Below, piece after piece: positions 8,820 to 16,924 of a stretch of 64,000 bases of DNA. The stretch is from Bradyrhizobium embrapense (lineage in GTDB: Bacteria > Pseudomonadota > Alphaproteobacteria > Rhizobiales > Xanthobacteraceae): NCBI RefSeq assembly GCF_001189235.2, contig NZ_LFIP02000006.1, positions 248,001 through 312,000 of the forward strand. Reading direction: 5' to 3'. How positions within the stretch are numbered: position 1 is the first letter of the stretch; each line of letters starts with the position of its first letter. A program made the translations under genes and the position numbers. The notes under the pieces were generated by a model. The model made no database searches and was not told the DNA's origin. It saw only the letters and a program-made list of their open reading frames with translations.

Positions 8820-8920
8820 TAAAGCGCGATGAGATTGGGTTGAATCGTCATCGCGCTTTAGCTTCTTGTTTGAGCATGGTCTTTTCGGAAAACCGCTTCA
8901 CACTGTTCCGGATCATTCTC
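8820..8920. repeat. Composite palindromic repeat downstream of tonB
   Basis: The left half is a perfect 13-bp stem, TAAAGCGCGATGA / TCATCGCGCTTTA (8820-8832 and 8848-8860). The right half (8871-8920) is the element GAGCATGGTC...TCGGAAAACCG...CCGGATCATTCTC that is common in Rhizobiales. It ends exactly at the tonB stop codon. A shorter copy of the right half lies at 9759-9804. The stem probably also terminates tonB. Confidence 0.8.
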
Positions 8921-9741
8921 TAGCGCGGCACGAACGCCACCGGCACGCTGAAAGCCATCGAGCCCTGCGCGGCCTCGGATGGAAACGCCGGAAACGGCTG
9001 AGCCTGGCGCACCATCGCCAGCGCCCGCGCGTCGAAGGTCGGATTGCCGGATGAGCCGCCAAGATGGCTCGACAACACCTGCCCGCCGCGGCCGAGCGTA
9101 AACACCAGGCGGACCACGCCGCGTTGGCCGTTGCCGCCGGCCGGATAGGCATGGAAGCGCAAGAGATGCGCGCGGACGCGTGCGTTGTAGGCTGCGATCG
9201 CCGACGCCGCGGCGCCGGCGCTGATCGCGGATGCCGCCGGCGCCTGGCGTTCGGCCCGGCTCGGCGCGCTGGTGCGCGGCGCCGGCGTCGCCTCTGACGG
9301 CCTCTTTGCTTCCCGGCGGACCACCTTCGGCTTGATAGGTTCGGGATTCCGCTCCGGAACCAGTTGCGCAGGCTCGGGCTTCGGCGGCGTGGCTTGCGGC
9401 TTCTGCTCCGGCGGCGCCGTCACCTCGGGCTTTTCCTGCAGTGGCGTCGGCGCGATCTCCTCCGGAACGGGCTGCGCGGCGGCAGGCTCCGGCGGCGAGG
9501 CATCGGCCTCCTGCATCGCCAGGCCCGGCGGTAGCTCGGTCTCGGAAATCGTCGGCGCCGATGTGATCGGCGTCAGGTCGACCAGCACGGCGGGCACCGC
9601 CACACCGGGCGACGGCGCCGACACCCAGGTGATGCCGAGCGCGATCAGCGCCGCATGCGCGGCCAGGATGGCGGCCGCCGACAGGCCCCACCGCCGCAGC
9701 CTGGTATCGTCGCCCGCATCATGAAGCGCATACGCGTTCAT
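8920..9741 (-). CDS. tonB: TonB energy transducer for haem uptake
   Basis: A 273-residue protein. It has one N-terminal membrane anchor (~17-37, AAILAAHAALIALGITW), a long Pro/Glu/Lys-rich periplasm-spanning stretch (~70-160), and a C-terminal TonB domain (~185-273, with HAYPAGGNGQRGVVRLVF and DARALAMVRQAQPFP). It carries proton-motive energy from ExbB/ExbD to TonB-dependent receptors, here most likely the adjacent haem receptor. It is the last gene of the minus-strand cluster. The gene ends exactly where a palindromic repeat begins. Confidence 0.93.
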   Translation of the reverse strand: MNAYALHDAGDDTRLRRWGLSAAAILAAHAALIALGITWVSAPSPGVAVPAVLVDLTPITSAPTISETELPPGLAMQEADASPPEPAAAQPVPEEIAPTPLQEKPEVTAPPEQKPQATPPKPEPAQLVPERNPEPIKPKVVRREAKRPSEATPAPRTSAPSRAERQAPAASAISAGAAASAIAAYNARVRAHLLRFHAYPAGGNGQRGVVRLVFTLGRGGQVLSSHLGGSSGNPTFDARALAMVRQAQPFPAFPSEAAQGSMAFSVPVAFVPR

Positions 9742-9758
9742 CGGAACATGTCTTGTTG

Positions 9759-9804
9759 GCGCATGATCCTGCCGGAAAACCGGTATCCACTCCGGATCAT
9801 GCGC
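9759..9804. repeat. Short palindromic repeat between exbD and tonB
   Basis: Perfect 11-bp outer arms, GCGCATGATCC / GGATCATGCGC, around an inner CCGGAAAACCGG. It belongs to the same family as the right half of 8820-8920. It fills nearly all of the exbD-tonB gap and touches the exbD stop codon. Confidence 0.85.
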
Positions 9805-10250
9805 TAGCTGCGTCCGTCGAGGCCGACCAGCGCGATCTTGAGATAGCCGGCATTGCGCAGCAGGTTCATCACCTCCATCAGGTCGCCATAGCTGACCGCC
9901 TTGTCGGCGCGCAGGAAGATGCGCTCGTCCTTCTTGCCCTGCGTGGCGCCATCGAGCGCCGAGGTCAGCGCATCGCGCGCGATCAGATCCTCGCCGACCG
10001 CGACCGAAAGGTCTGATTTCACCGTGACGAACACCGGCTTGTCCGGCCGCGGCTGCGGCTCGGCGGTCGAGGCCGGCAGATCGACGCCGAGGTCGACGGT
10101 CGCAAGCGGCGCCGCCACCATGAAGATGATCAGCAGCACCAGCATCACGTCGATGAACGGCGTGACGTTGATCTCATGCGCTTCGGCCAGATCGTCGTCA
10201 CCGCGACGCCGGCCACCGAATGCGCCGCCCGATCCGAGCTTCGCACCCAT
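9804..10250 (-). CDS. exbD: TonB-system transport protein ExbD
   Basis: A 148-residue biopolymer transport protein. It has a short cytoplasmic start, then HEINVTPFIDVMLVLLIIFM, which holds the conserved membrane Asp needed for proton flow, then a periplasmic domain ending in VMNLLRNAGYLKIALVGLDG. It forms the proton channel with ExbB and drives TonB. Only 3 bases separate it from exbB, so the two are co-translated. Confidence 0.96.
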   Translation of the reverse strand: MGAKLGSGGAFGGRRRGDDDLAEAHEINVTPFIDVMLVLLIIFMVAAPLATVDLGVDLPASTAEPQPRPDKPVFVTVKSDLSVAVGEDLIARDALTSALDGATQGKKDERIFLRADKAVSYGDLMEVMNLLRNAGYLKIALVGLDGRS

Positions 10251-10253
10251 TGG

Positions 10254-11039
10254 CTACTCCGCGGCGCGCGCCAGCCGGAACAGGCTGCGATCGCCCTCGC
10301 GGCTGACCAGCAGCATCACCATGACAGAGGCGTCGCCGAGCAGCGCTCGGTAGGCCGCGATCGAGCGGGTCAGATGATTGTAGATCACGACCGCCGGGAT
10401 AGCAGCCACCAGGCCGAGCGCGGTCGCCAGCAGCGCCTCGGCGATGCCAGGCGCGACCACCGCAAGATTGGTGGTATGGGCCTCGGAGATGCCGATGAAG
10501 GCGTTCATGATGCCCCACACCGTGCCGAACAGGCCGACGAACGGCGCCGTGGCGCCGATCGTGGCGAGCACCCCGGTGCCGCGCGCGATCTGCCGCGACA
10601 TCGCCGCCTCGACCCGCTCGAGCCGCAGCGCGATGCGCTCCTTGAAGCCGTCGTCGAACATGCCGCCGGACAGCGCGGCCTCGCGCGACGCCGACTGCAC
10701 GATCTGCGCGACGGCATCGCTGCCGTCGCGGCTAGCCTGCTCGACCTCGGCAAGCTGCGTGTCGCGCTCCAGCAGCCCGATCCGTTGCCGGGCGAGCGTG
10801 GTCTTGCGGCGGATCTCGACGGTCTTGGCGAGCCAGACCGTCCAGGTGACGAGCGAGGCGAAGGCGAGGCCGATCATGACAGCCTTGACGACGATGTCGG
10901 CGTTCTCGAACATGCCCCAGGGCGAGAGATTGCGCGGCAGCAGCGCGGCGTCGGCTGCGGCAAGGCTCGCGCCCGGCAGCATTGCGAACGTGGCCCCGGC
11001 CAACATCCCGATCCGTCGCCCAAGCCAGCGATGCGACAT
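10254..11039 (-). CDS. exbB: TonB-system proton channel ExbB
   Basis: A 261-residue MotA/TolQ/ExbB proton channel. The ATG at 11039 has GGGAGG at ideal distance; the frame stays open upstream but lacks family character there. It has an N-terminal signal-like helix, a TM near 45-70, and two C-terminal helices: TGVLATIGATAPFVGLFGTV (the conserved channel segment) and LGLVAAIPAVVIYNHL. With ExbD and TonB it energises outer-membrane haem import. It lies 25 bp after hutX on the same strand. Confidence 0.96.
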   Translation of the reverse strand: MSHRWLGRRIGMLAGATFAMLPGASLAAADAALLPRNLSPWGMFENADIVVKAVMIGLAFASLVTWTVWLAKTVEIRRKTTLARQRIGLLERDTQLAEVEQASRDGSDAVAQIVQSASREAALSGGMFDDGFKERIALRLERVEAAMSRQIARGTGVLATIGATAPFVGLFGTVWGIMNAFIGISEAHTTNLAVVAPGIAEALLATALGLVAAIPAVVIYNHLTRSIAAYRALLGDASVMVMLLVSREGDRSLFRLARAAE

Positions 11040-11064
11040 GGTCGCCTCCCGTCCTTCGTCGGTC

Positions 11065-11589
11065 TCAGCCCGCCTTCGGTGCGAGGCGGTCTGCCAGCGC
11101 GTGGAAACGTGCCAGCTGATCACTGCGCAGCGCGCGCGTCTCGTCGCGGCCGACGAACACCTTGAACATGATGCCGCCGTCGAGATTGATGAAGGCGATG
11201 AAGGCCGACACCTTGCCCATGAAGGGCCGCTCGACGAACGCGATCGCCGCACAGCGCTCATGCCGGAGGTGGCCGTGCAGGCCCTTCGGCTGCATCAGGT
11301 TGAAATAGCCGCGGCCCACCTCGCCTTTCGGTATGGCGCCGGTGAACTCGAAGATCGCGTCATCGGTGTGCACGATCAGCATCACCTCGCCCCATTCCGC
11401 GATGTCGTGCATCGCGGCGGCGAACTCACCGGCACCGAACCGCACCATGTTGCCCGGCAGCGCCTCCAGCACCGCGCGCGGCGTCACGTTGCGCTCGCGC
11501 GCGACGTCCTCGATGACAGCGCCGGGATTGTCGGCCATGTAGGCCGTCAACCCGGCTGGCTCCGCGTTCTGCACGGCCGCCTCCGTCAC
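11065..11589 (-). CDS. hutX: Haem utilisation cytosolic carrier, HutX/HugX family
   Basis: A 174-residue protein of the HutX/HuvX family, cytosolic haem carriers that hand haem to degrading enzymes. Recognisable segments are EALPGNMVRFG, IAEWGEVMLIVHTDDAIFEF, GYFNLMQPKGLHGHLRHERC and FVERPFMGKVSAFIAFINLD. It starts with GTG at 11589, overlapping the preceding gene's stop by four bases (GTGA), which points to coupled translation. The setting between the receptor and TonB-system genes supports the call. Confidence 0.9.
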   Translation of the reverse strand: MTEAAVQNAEPAGLTAYMADNPGAVIEDVARERNVTPRAVLEALPGNMVRFGAGEFAAAMHDIAEWGEVMLIVHTDDAIFEFTGAIPKGEVGRGYFNLMQPKGLHGHLRHERCAAIAFVERPFMGKVSAFIAFINLDGGIMFKVFVGRDETRALRSDQLARFHALADRLAPKAG

Positions 11590-11918
11590 GCCGGGCTCTT
11601 GGCGCGCTCGGTGATCAGCACCTCAAAGCCTTCGAATCGGGGATGGCCGAGATAGAGGCTGCCGCCGGTCTCGTTGCCGGCGCGAGAATGCGCGCGGCGG
11701 AACGCTTCGGACTTGGTCCAATCCTCGAATGCCGCCTTGCTGGCCCACACCGTGTGGGTCGCGTAGAGCGTATGATCCTCGGCCTCGGGGCCCTTCACGA
11801 GGTGAAACTCGATGAAGCCCGGCAGATCGCCGAGATAGGATTCGCGGGTCTTCCAGACCGTCTCGAACGCCTGCTCCTTGCCCCTGATCACCTGAAACCG
11901 GTTCATTGCGATGAACAT
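11586..11918 (-). CDS. ABM-domain haem monooxygenase-like protein (HmuQ/HmuD type)
   Basis: A 110-residue protein with an antibiotic-biosynthesis-monooxygenase ferredoxin-like fold: MNRFQVIRGKEQAFETVW, then FIEFHLVKGPEAEDHTLYAT, then a KSEAFRRAH helix. Small ABM proteins in Bradyrhizobium hmu loci (HmuQ, HmuD) cleave haem, and this one lies between hmuR and hutX, so haem degradation is likely. Which paralogue it is cannot be decided from sequence alone, so no symbol is given. The ATG at 11918 follows AGGAG closely; the frame stays open upstream without meaning. Confidence 0.85.
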   Translation of the reverse strand: MFIAMNRFQVIRGKEQAFETVWKTRESYLGDLPGFIEFHLVKGPEAEDHTLYATHTVWASKAAFEDWTKSEAFRRAHSRAGNETGGSLYLGHPRFEGFEVLITERAKSPA

Positions 11919-11982
11919 GAAGCCTTCTCCTGTTTGACGGCGGATGCCTCGCATCCTGCCGGTTGATCTCGTTGATATCATG

Positions 11983-12006
11983 AATGCGCCAAGGAATGCG
12001 CCAAGG
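11983..12006. repeat. Tandem 12-bp repeat AATGCGCCAAGG x2
   Basis: Two perfect adjacent copies in the 146-bp gap between hmuR and the monooxygenase gene. The second copy runs into an 8-bp stem-loop (12005-12030). No function is known. Confidence 0.8.
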
Positions 12007-12030
12007 CCGCGCCGGGGCACCAGCGCGGCC
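12005..12030 (-). promoter_or_regulatory. Stem-loop between hmuR and downstream haem genes
   Basis: GGCCGCGC / GCGCGGCC form a perfect 8-bp stem with a 10-nt loop, 35 bases past the hmuR stop. No T-run follows, so it may stabilise the 3' end of hmuR mRNA or mark a processing point rather than fully terminate transcription. Confidence 0.4.
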
Positions 12031-12064
12031 GGAGCAACCTGGATGGATTGATCGGCTGGTCGCG

Positions 12065-14410
12065 TCACGCTCCACCTAGGTGAATCTTCAGCCCGGCCTT
12101 GTAGACGGTGCCCGGACCGGGGCTCGAGAACAGCACGTCGTTTTGCGTCGTGCCGTCGCTTGAGGAACCCGGGATCGCATAGGGCCGATAGTACTGGTTC
12201 AAGAGATTGTCGACCGACGCCGTGAAGGTGATGTCCTTGGTGGCGTTCCAGGTCAGATAGAGATTGACCAGCTCGTAGCCGGTCGAGGGCAGATAGCCCG
12301 CCGGCGGGTCGTTGTTGGCACCGAACGAGGACCATTGCGCGGCGATGATCAGCGAGCGGTCGAGCAGGCGGACGCCGCCCGTCGTTGTCACCTTGCGCGG
12401 CGTGATGGTGGCGAGCCCGACATTGGTCGCGGTGTTCCGGCCGCGCATCAGATGGCCGGCGACGCCAACGAACCAGTCACCTGCATCATACATCGTCTCG
12501 AGCTCAAAGCCCTCGATGCGGGCGTGGGCGATATTCTGGTACTGGTAGAATTGGCTGAAGCGTCCGAACGGCGTCGTGGTCGGCGCCGACGCGACGAGGT
12601 CGATGTAGCCATCGACGTCGTTGTGGAACACGTTGATCTTGCCACGGAATGAATCATTCGCGGTGAAGATGCCGTCATACTTCAAATTGATGCCGGCTTC
12701 CTTGTTCTTGCCGACCTCGGGCCGCAGCGCCGCATTTGGCAGGAAGCAGAACAGGCCGCTGGTGCCGTCGGGGCAGTTGAACAGCGCCGGCCCGCCGCCG
12801 GTGGCATGGCCGCCCGCGATCAGCGTCTCGGTGATCGACGGCGCGCGATAGCCTTCGGCATAGCTGACATAGGGCGTGAAGCCGGTCACCGGCGTGACGC
12901 TGAGCGCGATCTTCGGCGACAGCCGATCGCCGCCGGTCGTGGTGTTGATCGAGCTGAGCTCGTAATGGTCGTAGCGGACCGCACTGACGAGTTCGAGCCA
13001 GCTCGAATAGTTCTGCTTCAACTGCACGAAGCCGCCGGACACCGTACGCTGGCCGCCGGGCGTCGTGATGTTGGAATTGCCGCGCGAGTCGAAGGTCTCG
13101 ACATCGTCGCGGAAGGCGTCGAAGCCGTAGGTCACGGCGTTGCGCCAGTCGCCGAAGTTGAAGCGCGAGGTGTTGTTGACGTCGAGGCCGACGGTGTCGA
13201 GCGAATAGCCGCGCTTGTCGCCGACGCAGCCGGAGATGTTGTTGCCGGGATTGGCGAGCGTGCAGACGCCGCCGCCTGACGTGATACGGTTGTTGTAGGT
13301 CTTGACCTGGTCGTTGTCGGTGCTGTTGCCGTAGACCGAGATGTTCCAGTCGAACAGCATGTCGTCGGGCTTCGAATATCGCCAGCTCAGCGTGCCCGTG
13401 TAATTCCTTGCATCGGAAGCGTAGACCGAGGAGCCTGCGATCGCTGCCAGCGGCGCCGCCGTCGTGGTCGGGCCGCGGTTTTGCTGACCGATATTGTACT
13501 GGTAGTCCTGGAAGACACCGCCGATCTTGAACTCGTGACCTTCGGCCGGGCGGATCGTCACCTTCATCAGGCCGGCCGCGATATCGTTGCCGGTGTTGCC
13601 GATCTCGGTGCCTGCGCCGTCCTTGTAGTTGCTCTGGGTGCGATAGACCGCGCCGCCGAACACGTCGACATTCGGATCGACGCGCACGCCGCCGAACACC
13701 GAGCCCATGCCGCGGTCTTTGTTGGACCCGTAGGAGCCCGACATGTCGACGCCCCAGCGCTCGCCGGGACGCACCACATCGTCGATGTCCTTGGTGCGGA
13801 ACGAGACCACGCCGCCGATCGCGCCGGAGCCGTAGATGTTCGCGGTCGGGCCGCGCACCACGTCGACGCCGCCGATCAATTCGGGATCGAGGAAGAACGA
13901 GCCGTTGGCGTTGTGGCCGGTGCGTTGATAGTTCTGCCGCGCGCCGTCGACCACGATGGCGACGCGGCCAAAATCCTGCAAACCGCGGATGTTGATCACG
14001 GTTGCCGGATCGTCGCCGCGTTCCTGGAACGAGACGCCGGGCACGTTATAGAAGATGTCGGATACCCGGTTCGGCTGCAGGCCCTGAATTTTCTCCAGCG
14101 TGACCGAGCTGACCGGCGCCAGCGCGTCGATCGCGCGCTCCTCGGTCTTGGACGCGACGGCCGTGATGGTGTCGAGCGATTGCACCGGCACCGCGCCGAT
14201 CTGCGCGCTCGCATTCACCGCAGGCGCCGCCGCCTGCGGTTCGGCCGCGGGCTTCGGCTTCCGCTTGGCCTGCTTCGGCCGCTCGGACGCGGGGCGCGCC
14301 GCCGACGCATCGGCGGTTTGCGCCAAACCGCTTGCCGGCAGCGCTGCCGAAAATGAAAATACAGACGCGCCCAACATCAAGGCGCGCGAAACCCTAGCCC
14401 CGTCAGCCAT
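12065..14410 (-). CDS. hmuR: TonB-dependent haem/haemoglobin receptor
   Basis: A 781-residue outer-membrane receptor. It has a signal peptide (ALMLGASVFSFSAALPASGL), a Pro/Lys-rich linker, a TonB-box region (~60-75, DTITAVASKT), a plug domain (~85-200, INIRGLQDFGRVAIVVDGAR and GPTANIYGSGAIGGVVSF) and a 22-strand barrel. The haem-receptor signature pair is visible: YAEGYRAPSITETL (FRAP-like) and NAALRPEVGKNKEAG (NPxL-like). It imports haem, powered by the TonB/ExbB/ExbD genes downstream. It is divergent from hmuPTUV. Iron/Irr control is expected. Confidence 0.94.
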   Translation of the reverse strand: MADGARVSRALMLGASVFSFSAALPASGLAQTADASAARPASERPKQAKRKPKPAAEPQAAAPAVNASAQIGAVPVQSLDTITAVASKTEERAIDALAPVSSVTLEKIQGLQPNRVSDIFYNVPGVSFQERGDDPATVINIRGLQDFGRVAIVVDGARQNYQRTGHNANGSFFLDPELIGGVDVVRGPTANIYGSGAIGGVVSFRTKDIDDVVRPGERWGVDMSGSYGSNKDRGMGSVFGGVRVDPNVDVFGGAVYRTQSNYKDGAGTEIGNTGNDIAAGLMKVTIRPAEGHEFKIGGVFQDYQYNIGQQNRGPTTTAAPLAAIAGSSVYASDARNYTGTLSWRYSKPDDMLFDWNISVYGNSTDNDQVKTYNNRITSGGGVCTLANPGNNISGCVGDKRGYSLDTVGLDVNNTSRFNFGDWRNAVTYGFDAFRDDVETFDSRGNSNITTPGGQRTVSGGFVQLKQNYSSWLELVSAVRYDHYELSSINTTTGGDRLSPKIALSVTPVTGFTPYVSYAEGYRAPSITETLIAGGHATGGGPALFNCPDGTSGLFCFLPNAALRPEVGKNKEAGINLKYDGIFTANDSFRGKINVFHNDVDGYIDLVASAPTTTPFGRFSQFYQYQNIAHARIEGFELETMYDAGDWFVGVAGHLMRGRNTATNVGLATITPRKVTTTGGVRLLDRSLIIAAQWSSFGANNDPPAGYLPSTGYELVNLYLTWNATKDITFTASVDNLLNQYYRPYAIPGSSSDGTTQNDVLFSSPGPGTVYKAGLKIHLGGA

Positions 14411-14485
14411 TCTAGCCCCAGCCCGATCATCGCTCTTCTGGTTTGGCTGGCGTGCGCTCCACCGAGCGGCTTGCTGGCTACGTCG

Positions 14486-14510
14486 CGATGCAAGTCACAC
14501 ACTTGCATCG
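14486..14510. promoter_or_regulatory. Perfect 10-bp inverted repeat in the hmuR-hmuP intergenic region
   Basis: CGATGCAAGT / ACTTGCATCG with a CACAC spacer, about 75 bp before the hmuR start. It is either a regulator site or a strong hairpin in the hmuR leader. It has no T-run, so it is not a terminator. Confidence 0.5.
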
Positions 14511-14564
14511 TGTGATGATTGGTTACGAGCCGGCAACAAAATGGTCAAGAATGCGGCGGCGCTG

Positions 14565-14581
14565 TTTACATCGATTGTAAA
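14565..14581. promoter_or_regulatory. Candidate iron control element (Irr-type) TTTACA-N5-TGTAAA
   Basis: A 17-bp near-palindrome in the divergent hmuR/hmuP gap. From memory, the rhizobial ICE/Irr-box consensus is a 17-bp palindrome starting TTT and ending AAA with a TTC/GAA core, and most positions agree. Irr with the coactivator HmuP is known to control haem-uptake genes in B. japonicum. It is 81 bp before hmuP and 155 bp before hmuR. A weaker TTTGAA-N3-TTCGAA sequence lies at 14631. Confidence 0.5.
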
Positions 14582-14661
14582 GTGCGGCCGTTGGAATGCG
14601 CCTTCGCCCGCTTGTACAAGCAAGCATCATTTGAAGGTTTCGAAGGCGCAGCACCACGAGC

Positions 14662-14868
14662 ATGTCGGCAACTTCCGGAGACAACACCGGCGCGGCGGGA
14701 AAGCCGGCCGTATCAGCGTCTGACGCCGCCAAAGCGCTCGTCATGCACGGCAATCGCCTCGACAGCCGCGAGCTGTTCTCGACCGAGCGCGAGATCATCA
14801 TCGTGCATGGCGAAGAGCATTACCGCTTGCGGCTGACCTCGCAGAACAAGCTGATCCTGACCAAGTGA
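14662..14868 (+). CDS. hmuP: Hemin uptake protein HemP/HmuP
   Basis: A 68-residue protein. The N-terminal ~30 residues are low-complexity; the HemP domain follows, with SRELFSTEREIIIVHGEEHY and RLRLTSQNKLILTK. In Bradyrhizobium japonicum HmuP is a coactivator that works with Irr to switch on haem-uptake genes. It is the first gene of the plus-strand hmu operon and overlaps hmuT by four bases. Its position divergent from hmuR fits that role. Confidence 0.93.
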   Translation: MSATSGDNTGAAGKPAVSASDAAKALVMHGNRLDSRELFSTEREIIIVHGEEHYRLRLTSQNKLILTK

Positions 14869-15827
14869 CGGCCCCGATGACAATTTGTCGCACGCTCGCC
14901 CTGCTCGCACTCACCTGTCTGCTGCCGACGGGCGCAGCAATGGCCGAGGGCATCACCGTGCATGACGCGCGCGACCGCGACGTCGTGATCGACGATCCCA
15001 CGCGGATCGTCTCGATCGGCGGCGCGATCACCGAGATCCTCTATGCGCTCGGCTTCGAGGACCGCATCGCCGGCGTCGATGCGACCAGCCTCGACCCGCC
15101 GTCCGCGCTGCGTGAGAAGCCCGACGTCGGCTACATGCGCCAGTTGTCGCCGGAGGGCGTACTCGGCCTGCATCCGTCGCTGGTGCTTGCGGTGCAGGGC
15201 TCCGGGCCGAAGGAGACTATGGACGTGCTGGAAGCGGCGAAAGTGCCGCTGGTGCTGGTGCCGGAGACGTTCTCGGAAGCCGGGCTGGTCGAGAAGATAA
15301 AGCTTGTCGGCCATGCCATGGGCGCCGATGCCCGCGCCGCTTGCCTCGCCACGGCGGTGGAGAGCGACCTCGCGCAACTGCGCGCGTTGCGCGCCAAGGT
15401 CACGAAACCGGTGCGCGTGATGTTCGTGATGTCGCTGTTGAACGGCCGGGCGCTGGCCGCGGGCCACAAGACCGCTGCCGACGAGATCATCCAGCTCGCG
15501 GGCGGCGTCAACGCGATCGATGGTTACGACGGCTACAAGCCGGTCAATGACGAGGCTATCGTGGCGGCGAAACCGGACGTCGTGCTGTCGATCGATCGCG
15601 GCAAGGACTCGCTGACGTCGGAGGCCGTGTTCGCGCATCCGGCCTTCGCGCTGACATCGGTCGCGGCCAACAAGGCCTTCATCTCGATGGATGGGCTCTA
15701 TCTGCTCGGCTTCGGCCCGCGCACCGCGGCGGCGGCGCGCGACCTCTCGGTCAAGCTCTATCCGGCGCTGGCGCCGGAGGCCGCCAGCTTCAAGCCGGCG
15801 GCGCTGACCGCGAGCTGCCGGCAATGA
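14865..15827 (+). CDS. hmuT: Periplasmic haem-binding protein HmuT
   Basis: A 320-residue ABC substrate-binding protein of the cluster that binds haem and siderophores. It has a signal peptide (TLALLALTCLLPTGAAMA), then RDVVIDDPTRIVSIGGAITE and EKPDVGYMRQLSPEGVLGL. The Tyr in VGYMRQ is likely the haem-iron ligand by analogy with ShuT and HmuT. A GTG at 14865 overlaps the hmuP stop (GTGA); an ATG at 14877 is equally possible and keeps the signal peptide. It delivers haem to HmuUV. Confidence 0.93.
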   Translation: MTAPMTICRTLALLALTCLLPTGAAMAEGITVHDARDRDVVIDDPTRIVSIGGAITEILYALGFEDRIAGVDATSLDPPSALREKPDVGYMRQLSPEGVLGLHPSLVLAVQGSGPKETMDVLEAAKVPLVLVPETFSEAGLVEKIKLVGHAMGADARAACLATAVESDLAQLRALRAKVTKPVRVMFVMSLLNGRALAAGHKTAADEIIQLAGGVNAIDGYDGYKPVNDEAIVAAKPDVVLSIDRGKDSLTSEAVFAHPAFALTSVAANKAFISMDGLYLLGFGPRTAAAARDLSVKLYPALAPEAASFKPAALTASCRQ

Positions 15828-16924
15828 GCGTGCTGGCCGAACGCCGCACGCGTGCGACCCAACGGCGCTCCGGCATGTCGCTGCGGCCGGCGGCGACACT
15901 CGTTTTGCTCTGCCTGATTGCGGCGCTCGCGGCAAGCGCGCTGGTCGCCCTGACGGTCGGGGCTGCCGGCATTCCATTGGCACGGCTGCCCGCCGCGCTC
16001 GGGCTATGGACCGACGGCATGGCCAACCCGCTGCTCGCGCGCGACCAGCTCGTGGTGTGGTCGATCCGGATCCCGCGGATCGCGGCTGCCGCGATGGTCG
16101 GCGGACTCCTTGCCCTATCGGGTACAATCATGCAGGGCCTGTTCCGCAACCCGCTCGCAGACCCCGCGCTGGTCGGCGTCTCCTCCGGCGGCGCGTTTGC
16201 CGCCGCAGTGGCGATCGTCTTCACCGACAGCCATCTCGGCGAGAGCCTGCGCTTCCTGCAGCATCAACTGCTGCCGATCGCGGCTTTCGCCGGTTCGCTG
16301 ATCACGACCGTCGTGCTGTATGGCATCGCCAGCCGCGGCGGCCGGACCTCGATTGCGATCTTCCTGCTGGCCGGGCTCGCGATTGCCGCGATCGCCAATG
16401 CCGGCATCGGCGTCTTGGTCTTCGTCGCCGATGACCACCAGCTCCGCGACATCACCTTCTGGATGCTGGGTTCGCTGAGCGGCGCGACCTGGAGCAAGCT
16501 CACGGCGCTGGCGCCGGTGCTGGCCATTGCTCTGATCACCTGCCTCTGGATTGCGCGCGGGCTCGACGTGCTGGTGCTCGGCGAGGCCGAGGCGTTTCAC
16601 AGCGGCGTCGATGTCGAACGGCTGAAGCGGATCTCGATCGTGCTGGTGTCGGCGATGACCGGCGTCGCGGTCTCGGTCTGCGGCGTGGTCGGTTTCGTCG
16701 GCATCGTGGTGCCGCATCTGCTGCGGCTGGTGGTCGGCCCCTCGCATCGCCTGCTGCTGCCGGCGTCCGCATTGCTCGGCGCGATCCTGCTGGTCGGCGC
16801 TGACACGGTGGCGCGCACCATCGTGGCGCCCGCTGAGATGCCGATCGGCATCCTGACCGCCGCGATCGGCGCGCCGTTCTTCCTCGCCATGCTGCTGCGC
16901 CAGCGCGGACTGGTGTCGCTGTGA
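15824..16924 (+). CDS. hmuU: Haem ABC transporter permease HmuU
   Basis: A 366-residue FecCD/BtuC-type permease with about ten membrane helices. Typical segments are RIPRIAAAAMVGGLLALSGT, MQGLFRNPLADPALVGVSSG, WMLGSLSGATW and CGVVGFVGIVVPHLLRL. It forms the inner-membrane channel for haem with HmuT and HmuV. Its ATG overlaps the hmuT stop (ATGA), and its own stop overlaps the GTG of hmuV, so the operon is tightly coupled. Confidence 0.96.
   Translation: MSVLAERRTRATQRRSGMSLRPAATLVLLCLIAALAASALVALTVGAAGIPLARLPAALGLWTDGMANPLLARDQLVVWSIRIPRIAAAAMVGGLLALSGTIMQGLFRNPLADPALVGVSSGGAFAAAVAIVFTDSHLGESLRFLQHQLLPIAAFAGSLITTVVLYGIASRGGRTSIAIFLLAGLAIAAIANAGIGVLVFVADDHQLRDITFWMLGSLSGATWSKLTALAPVLAIALITCLWIARGLDVLVLGEAEAFHSGVDVERLKRISIVLVSAMTGVAVSVCGVVGFVGIVVPHLLRLVVGPSHRLLLPASALLGAILLVGADTVARTIVAPAEMPIGILTAAIGAPFFLAMLLRQRGLVSL

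Noticed and set aside
8874..8925. Riboswitch upstream of nothing: folded element next to tonB
   Set aside because: It is at the 3' end of tonB and belongs to a known type of dispersed repeat.
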